Below are positions 25,276 to 33,520 of a DNA stretch of 51,719 bases, in pieces. This stretch comes from Oscillospiraceae bacterium. GTDB lineage: Bacteria > Bacillota > Clostridia > Oscillospirales > Oscillospiraceae. Every line of letters starts with the position of its first letter. Within the stretch, counting starts at the first letter, position 1. The notes beneath the pieces were generated by a model that worked only from the letters and a program-made list of their open reading frames with translations, had not been told where the DNA came from and made no database searches. Made by a program: the position numbers and the translations under genes. The stretch lies in assembly GCA_017435525.1 (NCBI GenBank), contig JAFSEW010000005.1, positions 1 through 51,719 of the forward strand, written 5' to 3'.

Positions 25276-27193
25276 AACGATTGCACAAAAGATCATTGCC
25301 GCCCATCTGGTTTCCGGAGACATGACCCCCGGCAAGGAAGTGGCGCTGCGAATTGACCAGACCCTGACCCAGGATGCCACAGGCACCATGGCCTATCTGG
25401 AATTTGAAACTATGGGCATTCCTCAGGTAAAAACTGAATTCAGCATTGCCTATGTGGATCACAACACCCTGCAATGTGGCTTCGAAAACCCGGATGACCA
25501 TCGGTATTTGCAGACGGTTGCCGCAAAATACGGCGTTCATTTCTCCCGTCCCGGGAATGGCATTTGCCATCAGGTTCATCTGGAACGGTTTGGCAAGCCC
25601 GGAAAGACTCTCATTGGCTCTGACAGTCACACTCCCACAGCAGGCGGTCTGGGCATGCTGGCCTTTGGTGCCGGAGGTATGGATGTAGCAGTGGCAATGG
25701 GTGGCGGTGCTTATTACATCACCATGCCAAAAATCTATAAGGTAAATCTCACAGGTGCTTTGCAGCCTTTTGTAACCGCCAAGGACATCAGTCTGGAATT
25801 ACTGCGGCTTCTTTCTGTTAAGGGCGGTGTGGGTGCCATCATCGAATGGGGCGGCCCGGGAATTGCAGCGCTTAGTGTACCGGAGCGGGCAACTATCACC
25901 AACATGGGTACCGAATTAGGTGCAACCACCTCTATTTTCCCGGCAGATGAAGTGACCAGAGCCTTTTTAGCCGCGCAAAACCGGGAAGCAGACTTTTCTC
26001 CCATTGCCCCTGATACGGATGCACAATATGACCGGATCATTGACATCAACTTGTCCGCGTTAAAGCCCATGATCGCCTGTCCCCACAATCCGGATAATGT
26101 GGTTGCAGCGGAAAGCTTGCAAAATGTCAAGGTGGATCAGATCTGCATTGGCTCCTGCACCAACTCCTCCCTGTTGGATCTTCTGAAAGTTGCCGCCATT
26201 CTTAAGGGCAAGACCATAGCTCCGAATGTCAGTCTCTCCATCTCTCCCGGCTCCCGGCAGGTTTTGACCATGCTATCCCAGTGCGGCGCACTGGCAGACA
26301 TCTTAGCCAGTGGCGCAAGATTGCTGGAATGCGCCTGCGGCCCCTGTATCGGCATGGGGTTCTCCCCCAATTCCGGCGGTGTCAGCCTTCGTACCTTTAA
26401 CCGGAATTTCCATGGACGCAGTGGCACAAAGGATGCTCAGGTATATCTGGTATCTCCGGAAACCGCAGCCGCTTCTGCCCTGTCGGGCTATATTACAGAC
26501 CCCACTACTCTGGAACCGATTTCAGCTATGGAACTGCCCGAGACTTTCCACATTGACGATTCTGCTGTTTTGCCTCCGGCGGAGGACGGCAGTACTCTGG
26601 AGGTTCTGCGTGGGCCGAATATTAAGGAATTTCCAAAATCCAAAGCCTTTTCCGACTCTCTTTCTGCAAAGGCTGTGCTGAAGGTAGGCGACAATATCAC
26701 CACCGACCACATTATGCCTGCAGGTGCTAAGATCCTACCCTACCGATCCAACATTCCCCATCTGGCACAATACTGCTTTGAAGTTTGTGACCCAACTTTC
26801 CCGGAGCGGGCAAAAAGTGCCGGTGATGGCATTATTGTCGGCGGAAGCAACTACGGTCAGGGTTCTTCCCGGGAACACGCAGCTCTCGTACCTATGTATT
26901 TGGGAATTCGCTGCGTACTGGCGAAAAGCTTTGCCCGGATTCATGCCGCCAATCTGATAAACGCCGGAATTCTGCCCCTGACCTTCGAGAACCCGGGGGA
27001 TTATGATGCCTTACAGCAAAATCATAGCCTGCGTATCACGGATATCCGCAATGGCATGGCTTTAGGAAAGATCATAGTTGTTGACGAAACCACAGGTAAG
27101 ACCATCCCTGTACTTTGCAATTTCACCCCACGCCAGCAGCAGATCCTCCTTAAGGGCGGCCTACTGAACTACACAAAGGATGGTGGGCAATGA
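25268..27193 (+). CDS. acn: Aconitate hydratase (monomeric type)
   Basis: Isomerises citrate to isocitrate through a [4Fe-4S] cluster. The 641-residue protein has GSDSHTPTAGGLG, the cluster cysteine in GSCTNSS, then CGPCIGMGF with two more cysteines, and the swivel-domain active-site residues GSNYGQGSSREHAA. Length fits the shorter bacterial aconitases. ATG 25268 lies after GAGGTTTGATTATC and overlaps the GntR stop; its own stop overlaps the next gene by 4 bases (ATGA). Confidence 0.94.
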   Translation: MGKTIAQKIIAAHLVSGDMTPGKEVALRIDQTLTQDATGTMAYLEFETMGIPQVKTEFSIAYVDHNTLQCGFENPDDHRYLQTVAAKYGVHFSRPGNGICHQVHLERFGKPGKTLIGSDSHTPTAGGLGMLAFGAGGMDVAVAMGGGAYYITMPKIYKVNLTGALQPFVTAKDISLELLRLLSVKGGVGAIIEWGGPGIAALSVPERATITNMGTELGATTSIFPADEVTRAFLAAQNREADFSPIAPDTDAQYDRIIDINLSALKPMIACPHNPDNVVAAESLQNVKVDQICIGSCTNSSLLDLLKVAAILKGKTIAPNVSLSISPGSRQVLTMLSQCGALADILASGARLLECACGPCIGMGFSPNSGGVSLRTFNRNFHGRSGTKDAQVYLVSPETAAASALSGYITDPTTLEPISAMELPETFHIDDSAVLPPAEDGSTLEVLRGPNIKEFPKSKAFSDSLSAKAVLKVGDNITTDHIMPAGAKILPYRSNIPHLAQYCFEVCDPTFPERAKSAGDGIIVGGSNYGQGSSREHAALVPMYLGIRCVLAKSFARIHAANLINAGILPLTFENPGDYDALQQNHSLRITDIRNGMALGKIIVVDETTGKTIPVLCNFTPRQQQILLKGGLLNYTKDGGQ

Positions 27194-28305
27194 ATCAATT
27201 AGATATGGCCTGCGAAAGCTTTCGGATCCTTTTACAGGAGCAGCTGCAGCGCATTGCGAGTATGAGTGCTGAAAAAACAGATTTCTCGGCAAAAGAAACT
27301 GTCACCGTTGGTCTGATTGACGGAGATGGTATTGGCCCCGTGCTGATGAAGCAGGCAAAGCGTGTTTTACAAACACTTCTCTCGGAAGAAATCAGATGCG
27401 GAACCGTTATACTGAAGCAAATCCATGGTCTGACGATTGAAAACCGCTTGACACTGGGTAAGTCTGTGCCAGAGGATGTGCTGGAGCAAATCAAAGCCTG
27501 TGATGTATTGCTGAAAGGCCCTACAACTACTCCCATGGGAGGCACAATGGAAAGCGCCAATGTGACATTGCGTCGGGAACTGGATCTTTACGCAAATGTC
27601 CGCCCGGTTGCCATTCCTGAAGAGGGAATCGACTGGACATTCTTTCGGGAAAATACTGAGGGTGAGTATGTTTTGGGTAACCGGGGCGTGGAGCTTCCCG
27701 GTATGGCGGTTGATTTCAAGGTAACAACAGACTTAGGAACCCGGCGTATCGCCAGAGCAGCCTTTGACTATGCCCGTCAGAACAAAAAAAACCGGGTCTC
27801 CATCGTCACAAAGGCCAACATCATGAAGAAAACTGATGGAAGGTTCACATCCATCTGCCATGAGGTGGCCAAAGAGTACCCGGAGATTACCGTGGATGAC
27901 TGGTATATTGACATCATGACCGCCAACCTTGTGAATCCCACCATCCGGAATCAGTTTCAGGTGGTGCTGCTGCCCAATCTTTACGGCGATATTATCACCG
28001 ACGAAGCCGCACAGCTTCAGGGCGGCGTTGGTACCGCAGGCAGCGCCAATATTGGGGATCGGTTCGCTATATTTGAGGCCATCCACGGCTCCGCCCCCCG
28101 GATGATAGAGGAAGGATTGGGTGAATACGCCAATCCGGAAAGTATTCTCCGTGCAACAGTCATGCTTCTGCGACACATATGCCGTACAGATGCAGCAAAT
28201 AGGCTGGAACATGCTTTGAATGCCTGCCCTGTTACAGTAAATGGATCCGCAGCAGGTTCTACATGTAAAGAATATGGAGATAGCCTGATATCATTCTTTA
28301 TATAA
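27190..28305 (+). CDS. icd: Isocitrate dehydrogenase (isocitrate/isopropylmalate dehydrogenase family)
   Basis: Oxidatively decarboxylates isocitrate to 2-oxoglutarate. The 371-residue protein has GLIDGDGIGPVL, the substrate-binding serine/arginine stretch MESANVTLRRELDLYANVRP (residues about 120-139), FFRENTEGEY, and NLYGDIITDEAAQLQGG. The cofactor loop reads HGSAPRM rather than the HGSAPDI of many NAD enzymes or the Lys-Tyr of E. coli NADP enzyme, so I do not assign NAD or NADP. Starts within the aconitase stop codon, so tightly coupled. Context argues against LeuB. Confidence 0.85.
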   Translation: MNQLDMACESFRILLQEQLQRIASMSAEKTDFSAKETVTVGLIDGDGIGPVLMKQAKRVLQTLLSEEIRCGTVILKQIHGLTIENRLTLGKSVPEDVLEQIKACDVLLKGPTTTPMGGTMESANVTLRRELDLYANVRPVAIPEEGIDWTFFRENTEGEYVLGNRGVELPGMAVDFKVTTDLGTRRIARAAFDYARQNKKNRVSIVTKANIMKKTDGRFTSICHEVAKEYPEITVDDWYIDIMTANLVNPTIRNQFQVVLLPNLYGDIITDEAAQLQGGVGTAGSANIGDRFAIFEAIHGSAPRMIEEGLGEYANPESILRATVMLLRHICRTDAANRLEHALNACPVTVNGSAAGSTCKEYGDSLISFFI

Positions 28306-28405
28306 CACTGGTTGTACGCTGGCTAAGGCGGTTTTGACTGTGTAAAACCCGAATCTAAAAAGAAGCTCGGTTTGAGGGATCTGATCAAGTTCTGAACGAA
28401 GATAT

Positions 28406-28436
28406 GGGCGGTGACCAACCCGGTCACCGCCCTTTG
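28406..28436. terminator. Terminator between isocitrate dehydrogenase and tnpV
   Basis: Perfect 11-bp stem GGGCGGTGACC / GGTCACCGCCC with a 5-base loop and a short T tract, between convergent genes. The 100 bases between the icd stop and this stem hold nothing I recognise. Confidence 0.8.
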
Positions 28437-28437
28437 A

Positions 28438-28815
28438 TCAGTTATAGATTAGTTCAGATAATACTATTTCTTCCGCTGCGTTGCGGATATTGTTCATAGC
28501 GCCCACCCAAGCCATTTGATCCTGTGTTTTCAACTGCTCGGTGATACCTTCCTTTTCAGCCAGTTGCTTCACCAGCCGATCAAACATTTCTGTTGCTCGG
28601 TTGCCGATCTCTGCAATATGACCGTTCAGCTTTCCGCTGAGAAGAAGAGTAGTATGCAGCACCGGACGATGCTCCTTGATGTGCCGCAGATACTTTCTGC
28701 CCCATATTCCGATAGGCTGGGTAATTTTTTCATCCAACACCAAGCAAGGGATGTAATAATCTCCTTGCAATTCATACCATAGTCCGTTATTATTGTCATA
28801 GATGTGTTTTTCCAT
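28438..28815 (-). CDS. tnpV: TnpV-family transposon protein
   Basis: TnpV is a small protein of unknown mechanism carried by clostridial mobilizable elements of the Tn4451 type. The 125 residues show its pattern: a tyrosine-rich N-terminus, GRKYLRHIKEHRPVLHTTLLLSGKLN and the ending MAWVGAMNNIRNAAEEIV. It starts after GAGGACACAACA. No recombinase is nearby, so this is a remnant or cargo marker of a mobile element. Confidence 0.82.
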   Translation of the reverse strand: MEKHIYDNNNGLWYELQGDYYIPCLVLDEKITQPIGIWGRKYLRHIKEHRPVLHTTLLLSGKLNGHIAEIGNRATEMFDRLVKQLAEKEGITEQLKTQDQMAWVGAMNNIRNAAEEIVLSELIYN

Positions 28816-29090
28816 TGTTGTGTCCTCCAGTAGTGTATTTGAGTTTGAGGTGATTCAAATACAGCTTCTTGATTGCTCGTTGCCGTGGACAGTCCTGGGA
28901 CGCCGTCCACAAGGAACAAGTAGGATACAAATACAGTTTTTGTGGTTAAATGCACCACATTGATTTTTGGAGTAAATATATCTGAAAACCGCTTATTTCG
29001 GCTGTTTTTAGGCACAAAACGAAGAAAAGTCCCAAACAGCACATTGATACTTTCCAGGCTTCGGAGTTATCCAAGCGCTAATCGAAATTA
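28816..29090. other. Non-coding stretch inside the accessory segment
   Basis: No gene seen. It holds an 8-bp dyad GTATTTGA / TCAAATAC (28835-28862) just ahead of tnpV and a GTGGAC / GTCCAC dyad near 28885-28912. It ends at the right-hand direct repeat. Confidence 0.5.
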
Positions 29091-29262
29091 TCCAAGAGAT
29101 AATCTGCTTCTCATCAAGAACTACAAAAACCCAAAACCGCAATGGTTTCTGGGTTTTCTTTTTGCCCTACTCATTTCTGGTTGGTTACCTGCATCGTTTG
29201 GAACAATCCCATTGGAAAATCACCCCACTTTCCCCGGCTCAAGAGCCGAGAAAAATCTACAA
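29091..29262 (+). repeat. Right direct repeat of the accessory segment
   Basis: Begins with TCCAAGAGATAATCT, the same 15 bases as the end of rpsI, and continues with a copy of the rpsI terminator and spacer. The homology resumes at 29543 after the MITE. With the left copy it brackets about 6.3 kb. Confidence 0.85.
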
Positions 29263-29546
29263 TTTAGGCGGCCATCCATAGGGATTTACACGGTTTTGCA
29301 GGAATCTTTTTCCCCACAGAAAATCCAGCGTCCTTAGAAATACATCCAGTATTTCCGCGTCCGCTGAATTCCCTGTGAGAAAAAATCTTTCCTTCAAAAC
29401 TGCGAAGCACTCCAAAACGAGAGCTTTTTCTGTAAGACAAGATAAAAAGCCATGGCAAGGCTGACGCCTGCCATGGCTTTTTGACGCAGTATTACGGGAA
29501 AAGATCCGCTTTGGAGCGTATAAATCCCTATGGGTGGCCGCCTTTA
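29263..29546. mobile_element. MITE-like element, 276 bp, with 22-bp terminal inverted repeats and TTTA target duplication
   Basis: The element occupies 29267-29542. Its ends, GGCGGCCATCCATAGGG... and the complement of ...CCCTATGGGTGGCCGCC, match at 21 of 22 positions. It is flanked by TTTA on both sides (29263-29266 and 29543-29546), and the left repeat shows the empty site with a single TTTA, proving insertion. It encodes no transposase. Inside is a strong hairpin AAAAAGCCATGGCA / TGCCATGGCTTTTT (29444-29482). It separates the leader from the AGGAGG of the next gene. Confidence 0.92.
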
Positions 29547-29557
29547 GGAGGATTTTT

Positions 29558-29845
29558 ATAAAAACAGGACTTACCAAGAAGCAGAAAGTCACTGAGGTAT
29601 ATTACAATGCCAAAGACCCCACCGCAGAGGTCTACACACACGATACCAAGCTGAAAAAGCGTCTGCTTGCCTACGCTGTCAAATTCCCGGAGCTGTGCCA
29701 GCAGACCGACGATGACGAACAAGGCGGTCTGCGGTTCGAGATCGATAAAAGCAGAATCAGCATCCGGCTGACAGTACCCTATACCGATGATCGACGCAAG
29801 GCAGCAAGTAAGCTGGCTAAAGAAAACGGGATTCACAACAAATAA
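29558..29845 (+). CDS. Small mobile-element-associated protein (start codon changed to ATA)
   Basis: Function unknown. About 95 residues, starting (I/M)KTGLTKKQKVTEVYYNAKD, with an acidic centre (CQQTDDDEQGG) and a helical end. I associate this type with clostridial conjugative elements, without a known role. In the left copy the start is ATG; here it is ATA after the same AGGAGG site. Translation would need ATA, or a GTG at 29534 inside the MITE end. The frame is otherwise full length. Confidence 0.6.
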   Translation: MKTGLTKKQKVTEVYYNAKDPTAEVYTHDTKLKKRLLAYAVKFPELCQQTDDDEQGGLRFEIDKSRISIRLTVPYTDDRRKAASKLAKENGIHNK

Positions 29846-29950
29846 GGTTTTGTAAGCAGGCACGATCATTAGACTATCCGTCACTTTTTATATATCATCC
29901 ATCATTCAGATGCACTATAATGATACAAACGGAGCAAGGAGATGCATCGG

Positions 29951-30409
29951 ATGTTCATTCGGAATATGAGAAAATCGGATTATGCCGCCGTCGATGCGCT
30001 TCTTTTGCAAATACACCAAGTAGATGTTGACGGCAGGCCGGAAATGTTCGCCCCTATTGAGCAGTACATGACCAAGGACTCCTATGACAGGCTTGTTGCA
30101 AACAAAAATGTCATTTCGATTCTTGCCCAGGAACGGGGGAAAATCATTGGCTGCTGCTTTGTGTCCATGCTGGAGCGCAGCGGGATGGCGCACATGAAAT
30201 CTGCCTAGATCGATCTTCTGGTTGTGGACAAGAAACACCGCAGGAAAGGTGTCGGACGAACCATCTTCCAGGAGGTTCAGAAACGAGCCAAAAAGGTTGG
30301 TGCAAAGCGGATCGATCTGATGGTATGGAGCCACAACCCGGTTGCCGAAAGTGCGTATAAAGCCTATGGCATGACACCGCAGAGAACGGTATATGAAATC
30401 ACAATATGA
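29951..30409 (+). pseudogene. GNAT N-acetyltransferase with an in-frame amber codon
   Basis: Codons 1-85 give the N-terminal half (MFIRNMRKSDYAAVDALLLQ) and the region after the stop gives the acetyl-CoA-binding half (DKKHRRKGVGRTIFQE, the R/QxxGxG/A motif, then NPVAESAYKAYGM). Both halves are in one frame, separated only by TAG at 30206-30208 where relatives usually have Tyr (AYID). One base change explains it. It is either dead, or expressed as two pieces, or read through. Confidence 0.85.
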
Positions 30410-30412
30410 AGC

Positions 30413-30443
30413 ATCCCCAGGACAAAAAGTCCTGGGGATTTGT
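30413..30443. terminator. Bidirectional terminator after the GNAT remnant
   Basis: Perfect 11-bp stem ATCCCCAGGAC / GTCCTGGGGAT with an AAAAA loop, between convergent genes. Confidence 0.8.
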
Positions 30444-30448
30444 GCTGT

Positions 30449-31225
30449 TCAGATCAAACCATGTTCCTTGCAGTAATGGTATACTCCGTCCTGGGCCACA
30501 TGGCCGCAAACATCATCTGCAATCGCTTTCAGCCGGGGCGATGCGTTTTCCATAGCAACACCGGTTCCCACCGCTTCCAGCATTTCAATGTCATTATTTC
30601 CGTCACCAAAGGCCATGGCTTCGTCACGGTCAAAATGATAATACTCTAAAATCCTACGGATACCCATGCCCTTGCCGCCGTTTGCGGGGATCACATCTAC
30701 TGCACGATCCCACCATGCAGCGATCTTGGCGCCGTCCACACCCCGAAGAATTGCCGGATAATCTGCTTCCCGGCAGCCGAGCATAACCTGATAGACTTCC
30801 TCCTGGCTGACAGAATCAAAGTCCTCCGCAATGGTCAGCTTTTGATGGGCGAAAGCATAATAATCTGCCAGATCCGCATCGGAGCCGTTGGCTGCAAGCC
30901 GTTCCTTAGTGGCAACGGAAACTGGTCTGCCTAACACAGCCGCATTATGGATCAGCTTCTGAACATCCCCGGAGGGAATGGGATTGCTGAAAACCGTTGT
31001 CTCCCCGGTGTAGCACAGCGATCCGTTGAAGGTAAGGTATGCATCAAATTCCACCCCATCAAATACCGGCAGGCTGACCGGAGACCGACCTGTGGCAAGA
31101 CAAATGCAGATGCCGTGTTGCTTGAGCAGTTTCAGCATTTCCAGTGTCTTGGTTGAAATTTGTTTTTTCTGCATATCGATCAGCGTGCCGTCAATATCGA
31201 AGAAAACGATCTTAATTTGCTTCAT
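30449..31225 (-). CDS. HAD-superfamily Cof-type sugar-phosphate phosphatase
   Basis: Phosphatase, substrate not predictable. The 258 residues carry motif I FFDIDGTLI (residues 8-16), motif II in LATGRSP, and motif IV FGDGNNDIEML, with the C2B cap between, as in Cof/YbdE proteins. Its start overlaps the truncated MFS gene by 14 bases; AAGGTGATTCCTT is upstream. Confidence 0.9.
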   Translation of the reverse strand: MKQIKIVFFDIDGTLIDMQKKQISTKTLEMLKLLKQHGICICLATGRSPVSLPVFDGVEFDAYLTFNGSLCYTGETTVFSNPIPSGDVQKLIHNAAVLGRPVSVATKERLAANGSDADLADYYAFAHQKLTIAEDFDSVSQEEVYQVMLGCREADYPAILRGVDGAKIAAWWDRAVDVIPANGGKGMGIRRILEYYHFDRDEAMAFGDGNNDIEMLEAVGTGVAMENASPRLKAIADDVCGHVAQDGVYHYCKEHGLI

Positions 31226-31637
31226 AAGGAATCACCTTCATAGTATCCTTTTTCGTTACGGTAGTGAAAATGATGATGGTACCGACCAGGGTCATCACAA
31301 TGCCCGCAAACAGAATTGCTTCCACTCCCAGGCTGAGAAGCTGACCGCCGGCGAAGTTACCGGCAGAGCAGCCCAGCGCATAGGCGGCGGTGCTGAAAGC
31401 CTGACCGATCATCATTTTCAGAACGATGAACCCTTTGGACTTATCTGCGATTCCTGCAAGAATAGGCTGTGTCAAGCAAGAAAGCAACCCGGCTGCGACA
31501 AGCAGTATGCCGATAACCCCGGAGGGAACTCCGCAGCCAAGCAGATATGTGGTTGCAAAGCTGACTGCGCCTGTGGATGCCGCCCAAAAGGTAAATTGGA
31601 TAAGGGTGTAGCGGAGTGTTAGATTTTTCTTTCCCAT
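31212..31637 (-). pseudogene. MFS transporter with a large internal in-frame deletion
   Basis: The 141 residues join the first 75 residues of an MFS permease (LTLRYTLIQFTFWAASTGAV, then LTQPILAGIADKSKG, the loop 2-3 motif) to the last two helices (STAAYALGCSAGNFAGGQLL, VMTLVGTIIIFTTV). Relatives are about 390 residues; roughly 240 in the middle, including eight helices, are missing while the frame is kept. It overlaps the HD gene and the HAD gene, so translation is coupled and the deletion keeps the operon intact. Transport function is almost certainly lost. Confidence 0.82.
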
Positions 31638-31642
31638 GGCAA

Positions 31643-32242
31643 TCACCGGAAACTGTTTTCCACCACTCCTGGCAGAAGGTCATAGATGGAGCACCCAATG
31701 ATTCTTTCAAAGTGCTGCTTTATGTTCAAAACAGCCTCCCACCGCTCCACTGTTGACGGATGGGTGCCGTATCGGAGGGCAACATCTACAAACCGCTTTT
31801 CCAGCAGGCAAAATCCGTTGGGCAGTGCCAGTGCATCGCAAAGCTGCACCAAACGGTCATAATCGTCATAGACCGCATCTTTTACAAAGCGATCCATGAA
31901 TGCCTTATCCTCTGGGGGCATATCAAAGACACCAATCGAGGAAGCAATATCCTTGACCATAAAGGCATGGGAGATACAAATTTGCGCAGCCTTTTCCCAG
32001 CCCCGCTCCATGCAGTAGCGGTATCCGTCGATCAGATGGCGCTCCGAAGTGACACCGGCATGTCTGCCAATGTCATGGAGGATGCCGTAGATGTATGCGT
32101 CGTCGTTATCCAAATGGGGGCAGTATTTGGCGATGTTTTCGCAGGCCATGGCCACATAACGGCTGTGGTCTGCCCAGGGGCCTGGGTTGGCATGGTGCGC
32201 ATCTTCCAGCGCCTTTTCCGCAAAAGATCGGGTAAGCAGCAT
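31643..32242 (-). CDS. HD-domain phosphohydrolase
   Basis: Metal-dependent phosphohydrolase, substrate unknown. The 199 residues have the HD pattern: ADHSRYVA, GILHDIGRH (the HD pair, residues about 55-61), and ISHAFM with a later histidine and Asp in VQLCDALA. Placed between the AraC regulator and the MFS remnant on the same strand. Confidence 0.85.
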   Translation of the reverse strand: MLLTRSFAEKALEDAHHANPGPWADHSRYVAMACENIAKYCPHLDNDDAYIYGILHDIGRHAGVTSERHLIDGYRYCMERGWEKAAQICISHAFMVKDIASSIGVFDMPPEDKAFMDRFVKDAVYDDYDRLVQLCDALALPNGFCLLEKRFVDVALRYGTHPSTVERWEAVLNIKQHFERIIGCSIYDLLPGVVENSFR

Positions 32243-32376
32243 AAAATAAACCTCCAGGAATAGAGAAAACGGGGCCGGCTTTCACCAACCCCGCCAGAGA
32301 AATAAGGAGGATTGGAAAGTGGGCCTTTCCCATTTCCTCACTGACAGTATAAGAGCAAATCGGCACAAATGATATA

Positions 32377-33300
32377 TTATTTCTGCTTAATTATATTACG
32401 ATTGTGCCATTCCTTGCGGTAGGCTGTAGGGGTGCAGCCAAACTGTTCCCGAAATAGCTTTCCCAAATAGCTGCTGGAACCAAGACCGCAGTTATAGGCG
32501 ATCTGGGTGATCGGTTCATCGGTTTCCGCCAATCGCTGGCAGGCTTTCCGCAGCCGGTATCCAGTCATATATCCCACAGGACTCATATGAAGATTCTCAT
32601 GGAACAGCCGATAGCATACCCGCTTGCTGATGTGAGCTTCCTTTGCCAGTTGATCCACGGAAATCGTATCCGGGTAATGAGCATGGATGTAACGCATCAT
32701 GGCTTTCATTTTTTCATCGGAATCCCTTGCAATGAATCGCTGCTCCATCTCAGGACGGGCCAGTTCAAACAGCGCAAGCCAAATTTCTGTAAGCTGCTGC
32801 CGGAGGGTAAATTCATATCCCCAGCTATCCTCGTCCAGATCAAAGACGGCACGGATCTTTTTCAAAAGCTCGGCCTGGACAGCATCATCGGGAGAAAGAA
32901 CAATCATTTCAATCCCGGCTGCGGCAGTCAGAGGACGGATATACTTGGTATCGATTCGGCTGGCCTGTCCGCCGGAGAGCAGTTCCGGCTCAAACAGATG
33001 CAGAAGCTGAACCGTTTCCCCGCCGGAGGGAATGATCTTGGAGGTGTGCAGAATGTTGGAATTTACAAAGCCACCGGAACCGGCAGGAAACACCCACTTG
33101 CCATTAGGGGTGGTATATTCCAGCGTACCGCTCTCCATGTAAAACAGTTCCACCGTCCGGTGCCAATGCCAGGGGGTTGCAGGTTCTAAATATCGATCCA
33201 GCAAAGCACAGGATGCAATATAAGGAAAGTCCGGCGAAAAACCGGGAAGCAATTCTTCGTTGCTGCCCTCAACTAACTGGATGCTTTGGATGTTCTTCAT
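32377..33300 (-). CDS. AraC-family transcriptional regulator
   Basis: The 307-residue protein has an N-terminal cupin sensor domain (HWHRTVELFYMESGTLEY, residues about 44-61) and a C-terminal double HTH (residues about 205-300: SVDQLAKEAHISKRVCYRLF, then PITQIAYNCGLGSSSYLGKLF). Its likely targets are the HD/MFS/HAD genes immediately downstream. A perfect 17-bp dyad lies just upstream of its promoter. Confidence 0.92.
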   Translation of the reverse strand: MKNIQSIQLVEGSNEELLPGFSPDFPYIASCALLDRYLEPATPWHWHRTVELFYMESGTLEYTTPNGKWVFPAGSGGFVNSNILHTSKIIPSGGETVQLLHLFEPELLSGGQASRIDTKYIRPLTAAAGIEMIVLSPDDAVQAELLKKIRAVFDLDEDSWGYEFTLRQQLTEIWLALFELARPEMEQRFIARDSDEKMKAMMRYIHAHYPDTISVDQLAKEAHISKRVCYRLFHENLHMSPVGYMTGYRLRKACQRLAETDEPITQIAYNCGLGSSSYLGKLFREQFGCTPTAYRKEWHNRNIIKQK

Positions 33301-33364
33301 ATCTGCTCACCTCCCGGAATGTATCTGTTATTATGCTACTGTTTTTTGAAAGGAAAGTCAATCC

Positions 33365-33413
33365 ATCAAATTAACAAGGGTACCCCAAAGCAGTGCACCC
33401 TTGTTAATTTGAT
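33365..33413. repeat. Perfect 17-bp inverted repeat upstream of the AraC gene
   Basis: ATCAAATTAACAAGGGT and its exact complement are separated by 15 bases, immediately upstream of a TTGACT promoter element for the AraC gene. No T run follows on either strand, so it is not a standard terminator. Confidence 0.75.
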
Positions 33414-33492
33414 TTCTGTGGCTAAATGAATACCAACCTTCCGCCTGTTTCCCGCGTTTATCCTCTGTAAACGGGTTCGTATAAAAGCAGAA

Positions 33493-33520
33493 AAGCCGGT
33501 GGCTACAAGGCCACCAGCTT
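33493..33520 (-). terminator. Terminator of the 33503-33724 gene
   Basis: Minus-strand stem AAGCTGGTGGC / GCCACCGGCTT (one G-U) with a 6-base loop, followed by TTCTGCTTTT; it includes the last codons of the gene. Confidence 0.7.

Noticed and set aside
27190-28305. 3-isopropylmalate dehydrogenase (LeuB)
   Set aside because: Same superfamily, but the gene is fused by overlap to aconitase and has no leucine genes nearby; isocitrate is the better substrate call.
29257-29592. 111-residue minus-strand open frame across the MITE
   Set aside because: It spans both inverted ends and part of the flanking gene in antisense; the element is better read as non-coding.
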